Shown here: one piece after another, positions 37,301 to 52,400 of the stretch
Numbering within the stretch: position 1 is the stretch's first letter
How the letters are laid out: every line of letters begins with the position of its first letter
Assembly: GCA_900708905.1 (NCBI GenBank)
Contig: CAADRB010000001.1
Coordinates: 2,521,831-2,585,830, forward strand
Direction of reading: 5' to 3'
Source of the DNA: Hymenolepis diminuta
Taxonomy: Eukaryota; Platyhelminthes; Cestoda; Cyclophyllidea; Hymenolepididae
Length of the DNA stretch: 64,000 bases
Notes under the pieces: model-generated
What the model was told of the DNA's origin: nothing
Seen by the model: the letters and a program-made list of their open reading frames with translations, nothing else
The model's database searches: none
Translations under genes and position numbers: made by a program

Positions 37301-40300
37301 ACTTCATGATAAAGGAGTTTCAAGACACGACAATTGGAGCATGACTGACTTATTGTGGTCAAATATGTCCACCAAATTATTTTTAATTCGCTCGATGTAC
37401 TTAAATGCGATTTAATAAAAGTGGGTCTTCTGAGTCTTTTGTCATGGTTTCCACTTCACGTTTAATCTAATTTTTGTTTGAAAATGGTACGAATTGATTA
37501 CTTTATGGTTTTAAATGCTTGAAATTTTTTTCGTTTAAGCTAATTTGTACCACACATAATTGGTGGAATGTTTCACATATTTAAAATTATAAGAATAGGA
37601 CAAATAATGAGTCTTATTTTTCAGGTTTTTTGTCTTTTATTTATTAAATTTCACCCTCTCTAATTAATCTAAAATTAGCCGTGAACGGGATGATGCAGGT
37701 GCCGGTGTTCTAGTGAAAACGGTATTAATAAGATATCAAAATCAATCAGCTAACATAGTTGAAAAAGTTGGAGAAGCTTATCAAATTCTATTCATTATTT
37801 TAATAATATAGTTACAATACGTTGAAAACAATATTTTATCGGAAATTAATATTAATGCATAGGATGCAAGAAAGAAAAGGGTAAAGATAATCGAACAATT
37901 ATCGGTTAGTTTTTGGATAAGAAACTTATCTCAGGAACCGAACCTTTAAAATTGGCAAATTTCAGGTAGATGTTTTCCTCTCCTTACGATTAGATAATAA
38001 CTGGCCCGTGAAATAGTGAGTACAAACAGAGCCTTTCCTGCCGAAATTCAACACTGAATACAAAAAACGGCCTCTTCACCCAAAAAGAGCGCCAAAATAT
38101 CTCAAAGATAAAAAGTCACGAGTAAAGATTGAACCAGGTATAAATCTTTGTTTTCTAGATAGAAACCTTCTAATACCCCTTCTCCTTCTTAGTGAACAGA
38201 AAACATTACTATCCTTTTCCAACTGGACTTAATATACGACTAAAACTGATGATTGACAAAAAATATTAATTAAAAATTATTTGAACTATAGAGAAAAACG
38301 GATAAATGGGGTGTTATTATAAATTATAGACAAATAATTAAATTGCTTGCTAAATGGAATGGAATTGAATCCGCAGGGAAACGCAATTATTTGTAGTGCT
38401 TTTATGAAGTGCATGCCAAAAAGAAGGAATGCGTGAAAGGAAAGCAGAATATAGAACGATTTGTTAACAAATTTTATTCAATTTTGGGGTTATATTAACG
38501 ACAACAGAGGTTCTAACATTTTAACGCAAAAAAGCACTCGAAAGAAATTAGTGTTACTTGGAATCTTCGTAGAGTTGATTATATATTTTGTCCCTTTTAC
38601 AATCCTACGAACGGTATTATCTGAATGCTTGAAAAGAACAATTCTAGGAATATACTTTTGCAGAACCGCGACATGTGCTAATTTTGTGCATTTAATTTGC
38701 CTCGGATATCAAGTGACCAATTTTCGGTATGAAAGACTTTCCACTGGGGCTGCTTTGAAAGTCTACCTTCTTATCTTACACTAGAACGTCTTTCTGACCA
38801 CCAGGTATGGATAAGCGCATAATACTTAAATGAGGTAACAACAAAGTCCTTAAAAATGTTCAATGTGATTGACCCATCATGGCCGATTCATCCAACAAAA
38901 TCGATACCAATGGCTCCAACGTCAAAATTCTACCTCAAAGTATTTTAAGCAAGAACCTAACTTTACTAATCGTCAGTCAAAAGGAAAGTAATGCTCTAAC
39001 ACCGTCAAAGGAATCGCTGCTCCATGAATGAAAGCCAATGAATTCAGGTTCTAAGAGTATGGATATCTTAAAATTTCGAATGGCGATCGTGGTTAACTAA
39101 TCAAATATCAGAATAGTATTCATATTTCCGATATTAATTACTACTCTTATATTTCTTTAGGAGACCTTTATGATTGCAGAAAATAAAATTTAAATAGAAA
39201 ATCATCTCCCAATAAATAATCATAATGAAACAGAGCAAAGATCCTGAATATCAAGGCGAAATTCATTAATCTTGTTCTTTATGTTACAATTTTCCAGCTC
39301 TGCATCAGTTCCTTAACGTTTTCTAGCTTTATAAACTATAAATTACCTACTTGTAAGGCATTAAAAACAAAAGAAATGATTTGTCAGATCTTAATAAAAG
39401 AAAATATGTTATCTATATTGCAAGATTATTTGCAACACAGATAATTAGTTATTATACCAAGGTCTTCACATTCAGTAAATGATGAAATTCCACTTCCTGA
39501 GCATTCCATTTAGAAGATAATTGCACCGAGATAAAATTGCCGGAGGCAAAATCTACTTTTCCCGTAATTTAGATAAGCTAATTTTGGCAAAAGTCAAGCG
39601 TCCTGTTTAATGAAACTTGCTCTAAAAATTTGATGTTTTAACCTTGATGTTATCATTTCGTCATCCGGAGAAGGAATAGTTTAAAAGCATTAGCTCACAC
39701 AAAGCTAAAAATACCTTGGAGCGTTGAAGAAGGAATATGAAAATGAATTTGTTATCAACTAATATATCTTATATTTGATAAGTTATATTTTTGTATTATT
39801 TGCTTTTAATTGCAAATAGTTAACAGAAAGCGGATAGTATTAGTAAAATTAGTTTTTTCAGTGAGTTCAAAAGTATTCATAATTGATAATGATATTTTCG
39901 TTCAAAAAATTGTTAATTTTGCATTTGCTCTATATTTTTTATTGAACGTTGTCTTGTTCTCCTTTCTAAAATAGGCGAAGAATCTCTTTCAAAAAGAGTA
40001 TTTCAATGATTCAGTGATAGGTTAAAGTTCACCGTGTCAGATTCGAAGGTCAGCATGTCAAGAGGGAGTCTCTCAATTCCTAAGTGCCTGTATATCCGTA
40101 ATATTCAGAGTCTGTTAACCTTTTGAATATATCAAGTTGTCGGCCAAACCGTCTTGGACCATGTGCTTCCTCTTAAAGCAAAGGATAATTAGATAAGTCT
40201 CTACGTGGGTATTTTAAACAATGAACGGAGTCAGAATTTCAAGCTTTAGGAAGGTGAAGAATCCAAATTCTTTCATATAGAAGTCAATTTAGATATAAAA

Positions 40301-43300
40301 AATGACATGATCTTGAGATCAAACAACAATCTGTTCGAATATTTTAAACTGACGGAAATAAATTCGTCTCGATTTCAGAAAACTGCCAATTGATCATAAA
40401 ACTTTGGAGGATTCAATTATGCACTTGCTATAAGTTTGTTAACAACATCCCGCTGCTCTCATGCTTTTTAAAATCCAAAGGACAGAAGCGTGATAAGTTA
40501 GTTAATGTTAGTAAGGCTTAGTCTCAGACATTGTCCTTTTGGAAATAATTCAGGGAACATTTGGTCCAAATCTGCCTAAATCGACCTCAGTCATCGCAAA
40601 TCAGACGAGAGCCTGAAGATCTGTTACCAAATGGGCTCATTGCATTGAAGTATATTTTTGCAGAATAAATTAATACCTGATTCATTACACTTTTCTCTTC
40701 ACCAAGTTGCTCGTAGATAAACAATTAAAAAGAAAAATATTACTCATCAATTTACTCCATTGGAGTACGAAATATTCACTCAATTTAAAAATAAAAAATT
40801 TCTGTAAAAAATGCTATATACCAGTTTATCTATTTAATGTTACTTTCAATGAAAAAAAAACAATTTAAAATTTATTCAATATTATTTATTTATGAACAGA
40901 ATATTCGTTTGAAATAGGGTTACTTGGATCAATGTTTTTCCTTTAATATATTTCAAATTTGCTTTTTCTCTTTTGGCTTCGCAGTTATTTTTATTTGAGT
41001 CGTTACTTAATTATGAGTGTATAGACGTTGTTCTGCAGGATTAAAAACTGGAATTTATCTTCAAAAAGTTCGAAATTCAGTACCTTGTTTGATCTGAATA
41101 GAATCATTAACGAAGTTAGCTTTGGTCGATTGAGCATAATTCTTTCTTTGATGTTAAACATTATAGAATGTATCGAAATATAGCAAGCTGTTGCAATTTT
41201 ATTTTCGACCATTATAAAACACTACTTGAGAAATTTCATCTACTTAGGCCGTAACTAATCGTAGAATGGAGGATGATTACAGCCAATCACATTAATGTGA
41301 AATAATCTGAGTTTGTCTTTAATCAAATAGATTCTTTTTTCGATTAAAGGAAATATGCTTGCGTTCATCAAGTTTCCTTTTGATTGAGTGCTAGAGAACA
41401 GAGTTGATAAGCACATCCCCGGGCCTTTATCAAGTAAGTATGACTTTGCAGTTGAGATTCCTGCTTAATCGCCACTTTAGATTAACTAAAGCCTTTACCT
41501 TAGTCATGAATGAAAGAACTTGGAATATTTGTCAATAACTGTTTTTAATTTTTTTATAAAAAGCTTATGATTAGGAGTGCAGCGGTATTAGATACGCACT
41601 TTGACATAACACCCTCACTAAAATTTAGATAATTGATTTGTGATGGCGATATCCATGCGTAGCCAGAAGTAGTGCTATTTTAAAAGCATGAGCGTTTAAT
41701 GCATTTACAGGACTGTAACCAATTCATATGGTCTATTAGCACCAATGAAGGTGTGGAATTGCTACCGTGGAGTCTTTTGAACATGAATAATATTGAGCAT
41801 AATTTTCAACCTAAATGTGTGTCTTCAAATGTTATAAGAAGCCATGTCAAGTATATTTAATGCTCTGAGGATAATTCGAATAAATATTGTGAACTGAATT
41901 CTTTTATAGGACATTATGCCGTTTAATTATTTTTATTCCATGCTCACGTCTCAGAATGAAGTCTTTTTATTCCTGTATTACTGGTAAATAAAGCAAGTTA
42001 TATATTACCAAAGTATAGAAATAGCAATACTTTCATGAGGGGAAAGTAGGCATTTGAATTTCAAGTTATTTATCTTCATTGTCGTGGTAACTTATGTAAT
42101 GCTGTAACCACTCATTGCTGGAAAGGTCAGTTTGGATATATTCACGCAATTCATACGGAATCAGTATTAATGCCATGGAAATTATATACAACAACTCACA
42201 GTGAATGAAAATTCTTTTTTAAACACAATTAGGAAAAGAAATTAAAAAGGGAACAAAGATTTATGAAATTTCTCATAGTATTATTTTTATGATTTGCTCT
42301 TCTCTGTAGGATACCGTAAACGACCTCTAGATTCCCTAAGGCACTGCACTAGTTACAAATGCGACCCGACAAAACCACAATACAAAACGGCCCAAGCCAC
42401 TATATATCAACACAAGACGCACTTTTTTGTATCGATGGGTCGATTTATATTCTGCGCCACTTACGACATTAAAGAAAACAAATTCCATATGAATAAAAAA
42501 AATTAAAAGAAGCTGGAATTAAAAGGTGGAAAATAAGGGATCTTATGCAAAAGAATTATCTTTGGGAAAATATTATTTTTTTATATGCAGCAATTATAAA
42601 TATATTCAATAATTAACTATGAAATATTATGCAATCTTCGACCAAACTCTTCCTGTCCATTCGATCAATCATAAATCAGGAGTTAATTAGGATAATAATC
42701 TTGACATGAAGCTGCAAAAAATAGACCAATCGTCTTTTGATGAATTATGAAAAAAATTATTTGCTCAAAAATATTATTTAAATACTTTGATACTGAGGTA
42801 TTTCAGTAATTGACAATTGTAAATTCAAATAACTGTTTTCTTTGAAGGAAACAATGGCTAAAAATTTAAGGAACTTTTTAACCTTTCCATCCCACAAATA
42901 AAAAGTTAGCTGTCAATCGCAGTATTTTATTTACGACCTCATCTCTTTATCAATGTGTATCTCAATTTGGGGAATTTCACCTTCTCTCTTAACCATTTTT
43001 ATTTGGATGCACATTTAAAAAAATCACCACTTTAGCATACATAAATATATATGTATATGCTGATTACCAAAATACGGCAAACCAGGTTCTATTTTCGAGG
43101 TAAATAATCTTCATTTAAATGCATCCTTTCATCGAGCAAATCAAACCAGATTTATTGCCGTGGCTACGGTTAATTCATGCGTATATTTGGACCAGTAATC
43201 GTTGATTGGAGCGGAAAAAAGTCGACCCGAAAGCCTAAAATGTACATTTATCGAGGTATACGATTAAAGATTCCTACATTTAATTTAAATATCTACAATA

Positions 43301-46019
43301 TAAAGCTTTTAGTCGACGGTCCGAGATTGCTAATACTGTTTAATTTCCGTTCCAAAATGAGCCCAAGTTAATGAAATCGTTTATTTAATATCAAAGTGAC
43401 TATGGGTATGAACTTTATTCATAGGAAATCCAAATAATATCACTAACATAAGAAACGCATAATATTTGTTTCTATCCAACAGTTACTCGTAGGAACTATA
43501 AATTACTCAGAGTGTTTGAAACTGATTTTTCATGATGTCAAGTATAAACGGCTCTATCGGTATGTGTCTGTTTGTTAATTTCAATATATTATTAACATGT
43601 TATTACGAATCGTAAGTGAAGGCAGCCTACGCAGATCTGATAACCTGAAATTTGTACCTATATCATCTCTGCCGCATTAAGACTGAAAGTCAGTGAATGT
43701 CATTTAAGATCAATTTTCCCTTCTCAGCCAGTAAGAGAAAGAACGAAGTGAAGTTGTAAAACTAATCATCATGATTATAGAATTCAAATGGAGTGAATTT
43801 TTAAAATATTGAATTTCCTCTCAGCTTCTTTTTAATCCTCTTTCCTTTATCATATGTTTTGCTTTCTGTTAACGGATTTCAGTTGCTACCCATAATTAAA
43901 ACTGTAATTTTTCTTTGTATCACTGTGTGTAATAATAGCAAATTGAACTGCGTCCTTGAGGAGAAGCGCATTAAAAATTTTTTTTCAAACATCCAATCAG
44001 AGAGACAATAAACTACTTAGAATATCTCAACGTCAATTACTCTTATTAGACAATACCTATGGCCCAAACTGGTTTAATATTTTATTAAACGAACTGTTCT
44101 CTCCTCTTTTGCCTATTTATTTATTTCAATACAGGTTATCATTATATGGGCCAACTAACAGTGTACCATGCTTTTTTCCTATTTCACCCGTATTAGCTAT
44201 TATTCTCCTTGAACCTAAACACATCCATAAATTTATAACTAACCCACCACAACTTGTCCAACGTAGATAATTTTCCGTCTACAATGTCAATCCGTATCCT
44301 TTGTAACCGAACCAAGACATAATTTCGAGGTATCTCTGCACATTTTAAGGTTCGTCTTTCCGTTAGTTTTTTCTCTATTTTTGATGTGTAGAGAAAAAAG
44401 GGCCATTTGATAATTGTGCTCGATTTAGGCGATAAAATGTGACTGCTTCTAAACGTAAAAGGTAATTACTATATTTTTGTTAAATCGATAATGGTAAAAT
44501 ATTTGTAAATTCTATTGACATTTTAGTAATTGTTAATGAATTAGTCGGTCACAAAGTTCGGTAGTTGGAACACATATTGCAATTTTATTGCTAAATATAA
44601 CTTTTATACTGTAAATAAATTAATACTTATATTTTACTTAGAATGACATACTTTTTAAGATCAAATAAACGCAAAATAAAAAATTTCTAGGCTGTCAAGC
44701 AAATAGTTATATTATTAATACTTCGTCCAAATTAACTCCCTCCTAACCATACCATGACAACATCGAAATATAATGATACCACTACGGCCTGACATTTCTC
44801 ACTATTATCAGTGGCAAAGCATACACCCAATTGTTCATGATTTAGTATAATTTACTTATCTGATAATCAATAAAAGAAGACCACAAGTGTTCTTATTGAA
44901 TTTCATTATGAAAAACCATTTTGATAATGATCTCATAGCTGGAAACATGTCTATGCGTGTGGAGTGAGACGACAAATAATTGTTTGATGATGAGAACAAG
45001 GGACAAATATGACCAAGCAGTCGAGTTTTATGCGATTAATTTGATGCTAACACACGGCGGGGTGAAGTTATAAGAATCATAGTTGATATGTACATGTCGA
45101 AAGAGAACCTGACTGGAATAAATAATAAGATACAGGGGTGAAAATTTCAATCTAATGTAGAGATAACTTTTAATTGATGTCAAAACAACGGCGATGTCGG
45201 AAACGACATCCAATAAGATTAGATTCCATAGCACAAATAGGGTGAATAGTTTAGAGAAATGCCTGGATGTCATGGATATGTTGTAAATACATCATATTAA
45301 CTCTAATTTCATTTAAGATTAATGTCAAAATAAATAGTGTTCGAATGTAAAAATTGACCCAACAAAAGTTAATAAGTTTTAAGCACCCAGAAATGAGGAA
45401 TTTATGGTCACCAAAGAGTTTATTGCAAACATGGAAATTGGAATGATAAGAAATGAATGAATGCAGGAAGATGACAAAGTCCAAACATAAACCTAACAAC
45501 GGCAGTGTTCGAAATCAGTTAGAATTCTAAAATAATATTAGATTATAATAGAAATAAAGTCACAATTTAGCATTATATTTACTTATAAGGACTACAGCTA
45601 ACCATATGGTGGTAATAAAGTATTTTGATCAATAACTGCCATCTGTGGCTAGCAATTAGCCGGGGAAATAAATAACTCAGATCAGATAAGTGATATGGTC
45701 TCTCGCAATATTCTTTTGGGTTTTTTGAGCATTCAAAATAAAAGGCAAAGTAATTAGATCCAGACGTAAATGTAAAACATAAACAGACAAAATATAATGA
45801 TTAATAACATTGTAAGTTACCATTTAGTGCTTAAATAGTAGTTTGACTAGGCTGTTATTATTCCCACTTATTAAAATGTCAACCACGAAAGAAAAGTGGG
45901 GCATAAAAGTTTTGACGAGCAGATTTTATTGAAAGAAGAAAAGATGAAATATGATAAGGTTTTTAGTCTAAATTTTGGCTGACATAAACATTTAGTCAGA
46001 TAAATGAAAATTGATCCTC
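28301..46019. other. Intergenic DNA, no supported gene
   Basis: About 17.7 kb. The longest open frames (107 codons at 38461-38784 and 104 at 43956-44270) are what stop-codon statistics predict for this AT content, and none has good splice borders or a recognisable motif. The patch 28560-29280 is GC-richer than its flanks, with a 69-codon minus-strand frame at 29052-29261; it could be an old transposon fragment. Confidence 0.6.
31837..31855. repeat. GCAACA hexanucleotide tract (3 units)
   Basis: Three perfect GCAACA units plus a G. It would read Gln-Gln or Ser-Asn if translated, but no reading frame around it supports coding. Confidence 0.75.
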
Positions 46020-46449
46020 CATAGGTTCTTAAAATTCCCCTTTATTCGCGTCCTCTGTGAAAATACTTCGGTTTTTCGTCCACGAAAACACATTGATAGC
46101 TTTATGGCACTATGGCTCAAACCCTTCTCTGTCATATCTAGGCAAGTTTATCGATTCTCCTTTTTTTCTATAGCTGCTCCTTTTTATTTAAAAATATATT
46201 TGCGTTCATATCTCAAGCGCGTTCTTGCGCAAGTGACTCATATAAACTGTCTTTATATTGCCACTGAGACACACGCTTGTCATACACCTGCGCCTTCGCT
46301 GCCTTCTCATCGCCTTTGTTCCTTATCTCTCTTACTGTGTGAATCTTCACCGTGGCTTAATCAATACTTTTTGGTCAAAACACCTATCAGTCTTCTGCTC
46401 TAGAACTAGTGTTAGCTGTCAACCGTTAGTTGTTATCTTAGTCCCAACA
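46020..46449 (-). mobile_element. Diverged solo-LTR-like repeat, copy 1
   Basis: Matches the reverse complement of about 56999-57460 in collinear blocks: GTCCACGAA with its left flank, the exact block CAAGTGACTCATATAAA (46230-46246), an ACGC-rich block, and AACCGTTAGTTGTTATCT near the right end. Read on the minus strand it starts TGTTGGGAC at 46449, the usual TG start of a long terminal repeat, and has AATAAA close to its far end. No target-site duplication, primer-binding site or internal coding region was found. Orientation is judged from the TG end and poly(A) signal; the TATAAA reads the other way. Open frames over it at 46011-46569 are incidental. The far boundary is approximate. Confidence 0.6.
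46230..46246. promoter_or_regulatory. Conserved AP-1-type site fused to a TATA box (repeat copy 1)
   Basis: TGACTCA (46234-46240) directly abuts TATAAA (46241-46246). It is identical to the block in copy 2. It probably belongs to the element promoter and need not be active now. Confidence 0.45.
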
Positions 46450-49400
46450 AGAGCTTATGGCAACGGTCCTGCAAGATACTTAGAACGTAGCTGCAAACAC
46501 TCAGATATTAAAAAAGGTAGTGGCAACAATAAGCATTTGTCTCAGCATTGGTCACAATATTCAATCTAATAGAAGGTGGAAAAAAATATTGTGTAACACT
46601 TTGGTTCATGTTTACTTTAAATAAGTTTTGGCGGACGCTGTTATGTTAAATCCATCTTATTTAGCGGTAAGTGGAAAGATGAAAAGATGAGTACATCCTG
46701 ATCCTTAGTAAGATCTACCCATTAAGAGCTCTCGACGCCACGAACATGAAATATCTTCAGATGTTGATGCATAACCCGCGAGGTGATATGTCAAGAAGTG
46801 ACAAACTATACTGTGCATACTATAAGCTGACAATCTGATGTTTCTCGAATTGAAAGTGGTTCAATTCATGGTAAAACACGAGCAGACGGGGTGCATATTC
46901 AATTACCATTCACGAACAAACATTTTTGAAATTTAAAGTTGATAAGTAAACATTATTATAGCCAAAATAATTTGGAATGGAAGGATCCCCTTATAATTAA
47001 AAAATATATCCTTTTTTAAAAAATTATAATTTTTTAAACAAAGTTTAAAATAACAAATAAAAACAGAAGGCATAAAAAAGTGATTATTCTAGATGACGAA
47101 CATCTACAGGAAATTTAAATTCATCAAATGTATGTTTTAAAAAAGTTTTGAGTTCAACTTGAATGAAATAACAAAAACTTCGATGGATCCTAATTGTCAT
47201 GGCCTGGATGAAAATACAAATGAATCGGTGGAAAATAAAAAAGCCGTTCAACTAAGCCAATTTTTTTTAAAACTATGAGTTCACTGACCTGAATTCCTCC
47301 AGAAAACGGCGGATCAAATTATGAAATTGGGTTTTAAAATATTTAGATATTCCACAGCAAATTTTATGTCTTATGAAAAAATAAAGAACTCTCTGCTTTT
47401 GAAGTTCAAATAAAGTAAACCCTAAGCACTCTAACTCCTATTTCAAGCCTTATTCACAACGTTGATATTTCGCTATTAGATGCCATCCCATGACTGAAAC
47501 CTGTCAAAGTATTTGGATAATAATAATTTCATAAATTAGAACAAATTAAATAAAAAAACACCATTATAAATTAGCAGTAATCAGCTTACTCTAATTTTAT
47601 AAATATACTCAAACTATTTACGATATTTCTATTCCTTAGGAATTAATATGAAAAAAATGATGATAGGTTTTGAATACTGAAATCAGTTTATAATTCACAC
47701 TGGTTAGTGGACTTTTGATCGCTTTGTACCAAGAAGTACCAGTCATGATGAACGCCTTTTATCATCCCTTACGAAAGAACCCAATGAGATATGTGGTGTA
47801 AGGTAAGTAAGGAAAAAATTGAGCAGAGTTATGCTGACTCGCAAAAATATGTTCATAGACTGAAAAGATACAATTATTATTTATATATCGATGCAAAGTA
47901 ACAATGGAAGCCAATTACCGATTAGGAAAAGTTTTTGTCTTCACTTTCAGAACTGATGTAATAATAAATGTTATGAGTGAATACAAATGTTAATTTCGAG
48001 GGAACTTGTGAAAATTTTCATACAATTATGAATTAATTATTGTTAATTATTTAAGAAATTATTGTTTGTTAAATTATTCTAAAATATTATTATATTTCAC
48101 CTACAATTTAAGCCATTAAATGCATTTTGCAATCTTTGCAGGGTTGAAACTAGAGCAAATATTTGTGGAGTGCACGGCATTATCAAGGCAGACCAGAGGA
48201 ATTTTTGCCAATTTCAGCATCCTCGAAGACGTGGATGTGCTACTAATTGTATAGCGAGTAAGCGCGGGCGCACCGACTAATATTCATTCAAAAGTACTGT
48301 TAAATGTGTTTAAAGACTAATCATAGTTTTTTCATAAAAAGTAGCTCTGCAATATACGCTCTACACACGAGATCTCTTGTGTTCTCACTACTGTGCGCAT
48401 AGCATACCAAATTTTTAAACCGAACGTGCAAGGAGACTCTTTTAGGGGCTACCTGCACTTGATTGCATCTATTTGGACTTCCTAAAGGGGTGCTGAGGTG
48501 TAGAAAAGGCCTTATTTGGGTATTAACTGCTACATATCGGACAAATTATTTGATTTTAAAGCAATTTTTACCGATAAACAAAGGATTTTTAACATATTTT
48601 GCATAAGACAAATGCTGTTTCGTGATTTTACTATTTCCTATTTTGTTTTCGGGTGTAGCGTATATTATTTAAAATAATAGCATTTTACGAATGGCAAATC
48701 TAGTGTTATTAGCTTAACATTAATAGCAAATATCAGTTTACTTATTTCTCATCGAAAAGCAGAATTGTATTCAAAATTTTAATCATAAATAGGACGTATC
48801 TTACCGTTTTTTCATCTCCTTCACAAATACGGGTTTCATGATTTCATAGTCTTTGTAGCATCTATCTAATACGAAAATAGGTCTACAAGTGGGCTTTTTG
48901 CGATTGATCTACCAGTGCTTTCTTGTCACACCTTCGTAAAACACGAATTTTTAATGCTGCAGTATTGCAAAAATATTTAGTTTGGCTTCTATGATATGTG
49001 TTCTCACTAGACTTTGCCAGACTACAGTTGAACCAGATTCAGGGGAGAAAAGAAAGCAAAGTAGATGTATGGCTACCTTTACTATTTGATTAACGTTTTA
49101 ACAAAACTATTTATTGGAATTATAATTAATGACTCTAAAAATGGAAAGGGGACTTGTCTAGAATGACTGTCCAGATGTTCGAGCTAGTATGCACCAGCAT
49201 ATTAATTTGACAGAAATCGCCCGTTATGTGGATTACCCATCTCGCAAAAGTACATGGACTCTGTGACTTGGTTTTCGGCTACTTATTAATTTCTTTTCCA
49301 AAAAGTCATCTTTTCGAAAAACCGTTTGATATCCATATGGAGTATGAACATAAATAATGCGTTTTCACCTACAACCATAATTGTGCTCTATCTATTACCG

Positions 49401-52400
49401 AATTCAAGTAGTTAACTCCATACTATCCATCCGCTCAACAGACGATAGGATTTTATTCTAATATTCACGATTAAAACTATGCCAACAACCCATGTAAACA
49501 AGAGCCGCCAAGATGAGGAACCGACTGTTTTATTATTCATTTTAACTTGGCTTTAATTTCTTGAGAAAAAAATTTTTAATCAGACAGCGTATTTTTTCTT
49601 TTGTCCACTTCCAAATTCTGTCTTTAAAATAAATGCTTTGTTATTTCATTATTAAATAAAATAAAAATAAAGATTATCTCAAGTGGGGCAACTTTACATC
49701 ATTTTATTACCTCCGCCAAATTTTTTATTAATGGCGGGAAATTTTTAGGATAAAGAAAATGATTATTGATTGAAATTTAATATAGAGATAAATTTTTTAT
49801 GTTATGAATCATTTTCAAATGCATTTTTTGTGAAAATTTCCTTCTCGCATTAATTTTTTGAAGTTCTAAAAATATCAATGGCAAATAAAATAAACAATAT
49901 ATTATTAAATTAAATTAAATTTCAATTTTTTTGCTTTATAGACTTTCAAGAGTTGTCCGGATAAAAAATTCGATGTCGAATCTTAGTGCTTATTAGAGAA
50001 CATTAATTCGATAAACGTTATTACTTTTTCTGTTATTGTTTTTTCTGAAATTAATTAGATATGTTGGCATTACTGCAAATTGATTGAATTCATAATTAAA
50101 ACAAGTTGATACACGAAAGTCTGTTAGAGTTAGACAAATTTTTGAGAATACTACTGCCAAAATTAGTGAATAGGGAAACCAGGAATGATCAGAGTTAGCA
50201 TAAATAATAAATTTTTAACTTTTGACAGATGGAGCAGAGCGCAAATTCAGATAAGAGATTCGTTGATGGCTCAATGGCCACCTTGCACGTTTATCAAGTT
50301 AAAATTCAATAAATTAATGCTTACCGTCGTTCAATCACTGATGTGAAATGCTAACCGTGTTGATTAAATCTGACTAATTTGAAGAGCAGTATAATGTGAG
50401 TTTCTCATTAGGCAAACCTCAGATGTTTTCTTTATACCAACTTTCTCTGGTGGGCTAGGATCTTTATGGAAACTAAAGACTAAGAAAATCATCAAACAAA
50501 TTAACGGTTAGACACTAATAAGAACCAAGGACTCCGTAAAATTGTGAATAAATATGTGCCTACTTTAACAACTCAGCAACGAAAATGCTGCAGGAGACAT
50601 TATTTGTATTTTAAAACATAAAATGTGGGAGGATATGAGAAAAAAAGGTCACTTATATTTGAGAAATTTCAAAAATTCTTCTTTGTTATAAATATAAAAA
50701 CAAAAGTTGTTTCATATAAAATTCTATCCAGACAAAATATTAATGAAGTGAAAATTAAGGCCTTCATTTTTTAGCAAATTTATATTTTCTTGAAAGCAAA
50801 AATAGATTTTCAATATCATTTAAACCATGGCAATTTTCCATAAGGGAAGCTTACAATTAACATCAACTCTCCATTATTTCAAGCATTAAATTATTCTGCT
50901 GTTCTCATATAAATAAATTATACGTTCCCTGAAATTAATTATAAATTCGCAAAGTGCTAGAATTTTGGGGTCTTGTTGAGTATATTATATTATTATGTAA
51001 AAACTATCTTAAATGAATAAATGACCACATAAAAGTTGTCAACTATTCCCTCAATTTAATCAACAGATTCTGACTTTCAAACAGAAATAACCGCTTAATT
51101 AGAAAAAGAAATTAGAACACTCATGATTTTGGAGATGGTATTCATTAAAGCTTTAGCTTATTAATGTTAATTGCTAATTTTTCAAAGTTTAACTTAATCT
51201 ATTATGCTCTATTCCGTTAAAATACGGGTTTATGCTGTTAAAATAAATTTATATATTACTTATTAATGATAGCTTCAGTATTTTTTAATCAAATGCTAAA
51301 TAATATTAGAGGATTAATTGAAAAAATAGTCTAAAATAACATGAAAATATCACATCACTTTCACAATTATTATCAAAAGGAGATGGCTGAGAAGCCTCTT
51401 TGAACAAAAACAATGACGTCTGAGAGTCTGTTTACGTACAGAATGTGCTTTTTAAAATTGCAAATCACGTTTAAGTTGTCTTCAATGTATCAAAGTTACC
51501 GGCTTGTGATCAGTGACCCTCAGTTAGACGCTGTATTTTTTCGTTCATTCTTACAGTCAAGTCAGACTAGACCGGAGTATCATTTCAAATATGCTTTTAA
51601 CCGCTTAAGTGCAACGTTTTATTATCCTCGAGCATTAATCGCGGACAAAGGTGTAAACAGTTGTTGTATCATAGTAGAAACACTTCATTTATTTAAATAA
51701 AAGTTTATGACAGCTATAATAATTGAATAGTAAGTTTAAATAATTCTCTTTTAATTGAATAACCTTTTATGGATTGTATTAATTGCTTTAATTATTCTTT
51801 ACGTTCAATAATGATGCACAAGGCTAATAGGCCCAAATTTATTCGTGTTTATTATTAATAAACACTAATGAATGAAAATCAACCCTACAAGCTACTCATT
51901 TATCAATTAGAATCTGCCATATCTTTTTTTCAAAATAAACGAATTTGATCGAGAATATATTGTATATTATTTTTCTGTAAAAAGTAAACAAAATTAAATT
52001 AATTTTATCGGTTATTTCTCCTTCAAGATGAAGTTTATATTAAAATAAATAAGTATTTTCTTCTAATTAAATTAATATTATACTGTCTTTTCCCTTTTTA
52101 TTAAACGACCAGTCTATCCTTATTTATATCAACCGTATAAACATTAAATTTTTGTCAAACCATTCAAGGATTCCTTCTGGGAAAAGTTTTCATTTGCTCT
52201 TTACTTCGTCTTCTTTCCCCCTCTGGTTAATTTGTTAATTGACGGTTGTTCGAGTGGATTTATAATGACCTTCATTCATTTATAAAAGGAAATTTCAGAC
52301 ACAAATTTACATAAGCTCTATTTGCCAGTTAATTTAGTTAGCACTTTATTTTTATAAGTAATAAATATTTTGAGTTAATGTAAAAGAAAAATTTCATTGA

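Noticed and set aside
38461..38784. 107-codon open frame on the + strand
   Set aside because: At this AT content one or two frames of about 100 codons are expected by chance in 36 kb over six frames. No motif or splice support.
46011..46569. Overlapping open frames of 130 and 103 codons on the + strand
   Set aside because: They lie over the LTR-like repeat, whose lower AT content lengthens chance frames. The second repeat copy does not preserve either frame.
51413..51700. 95-codon + strand frame
   Set aside because: Length near the chance limit. No family resemblance, promoter or splice evidence.
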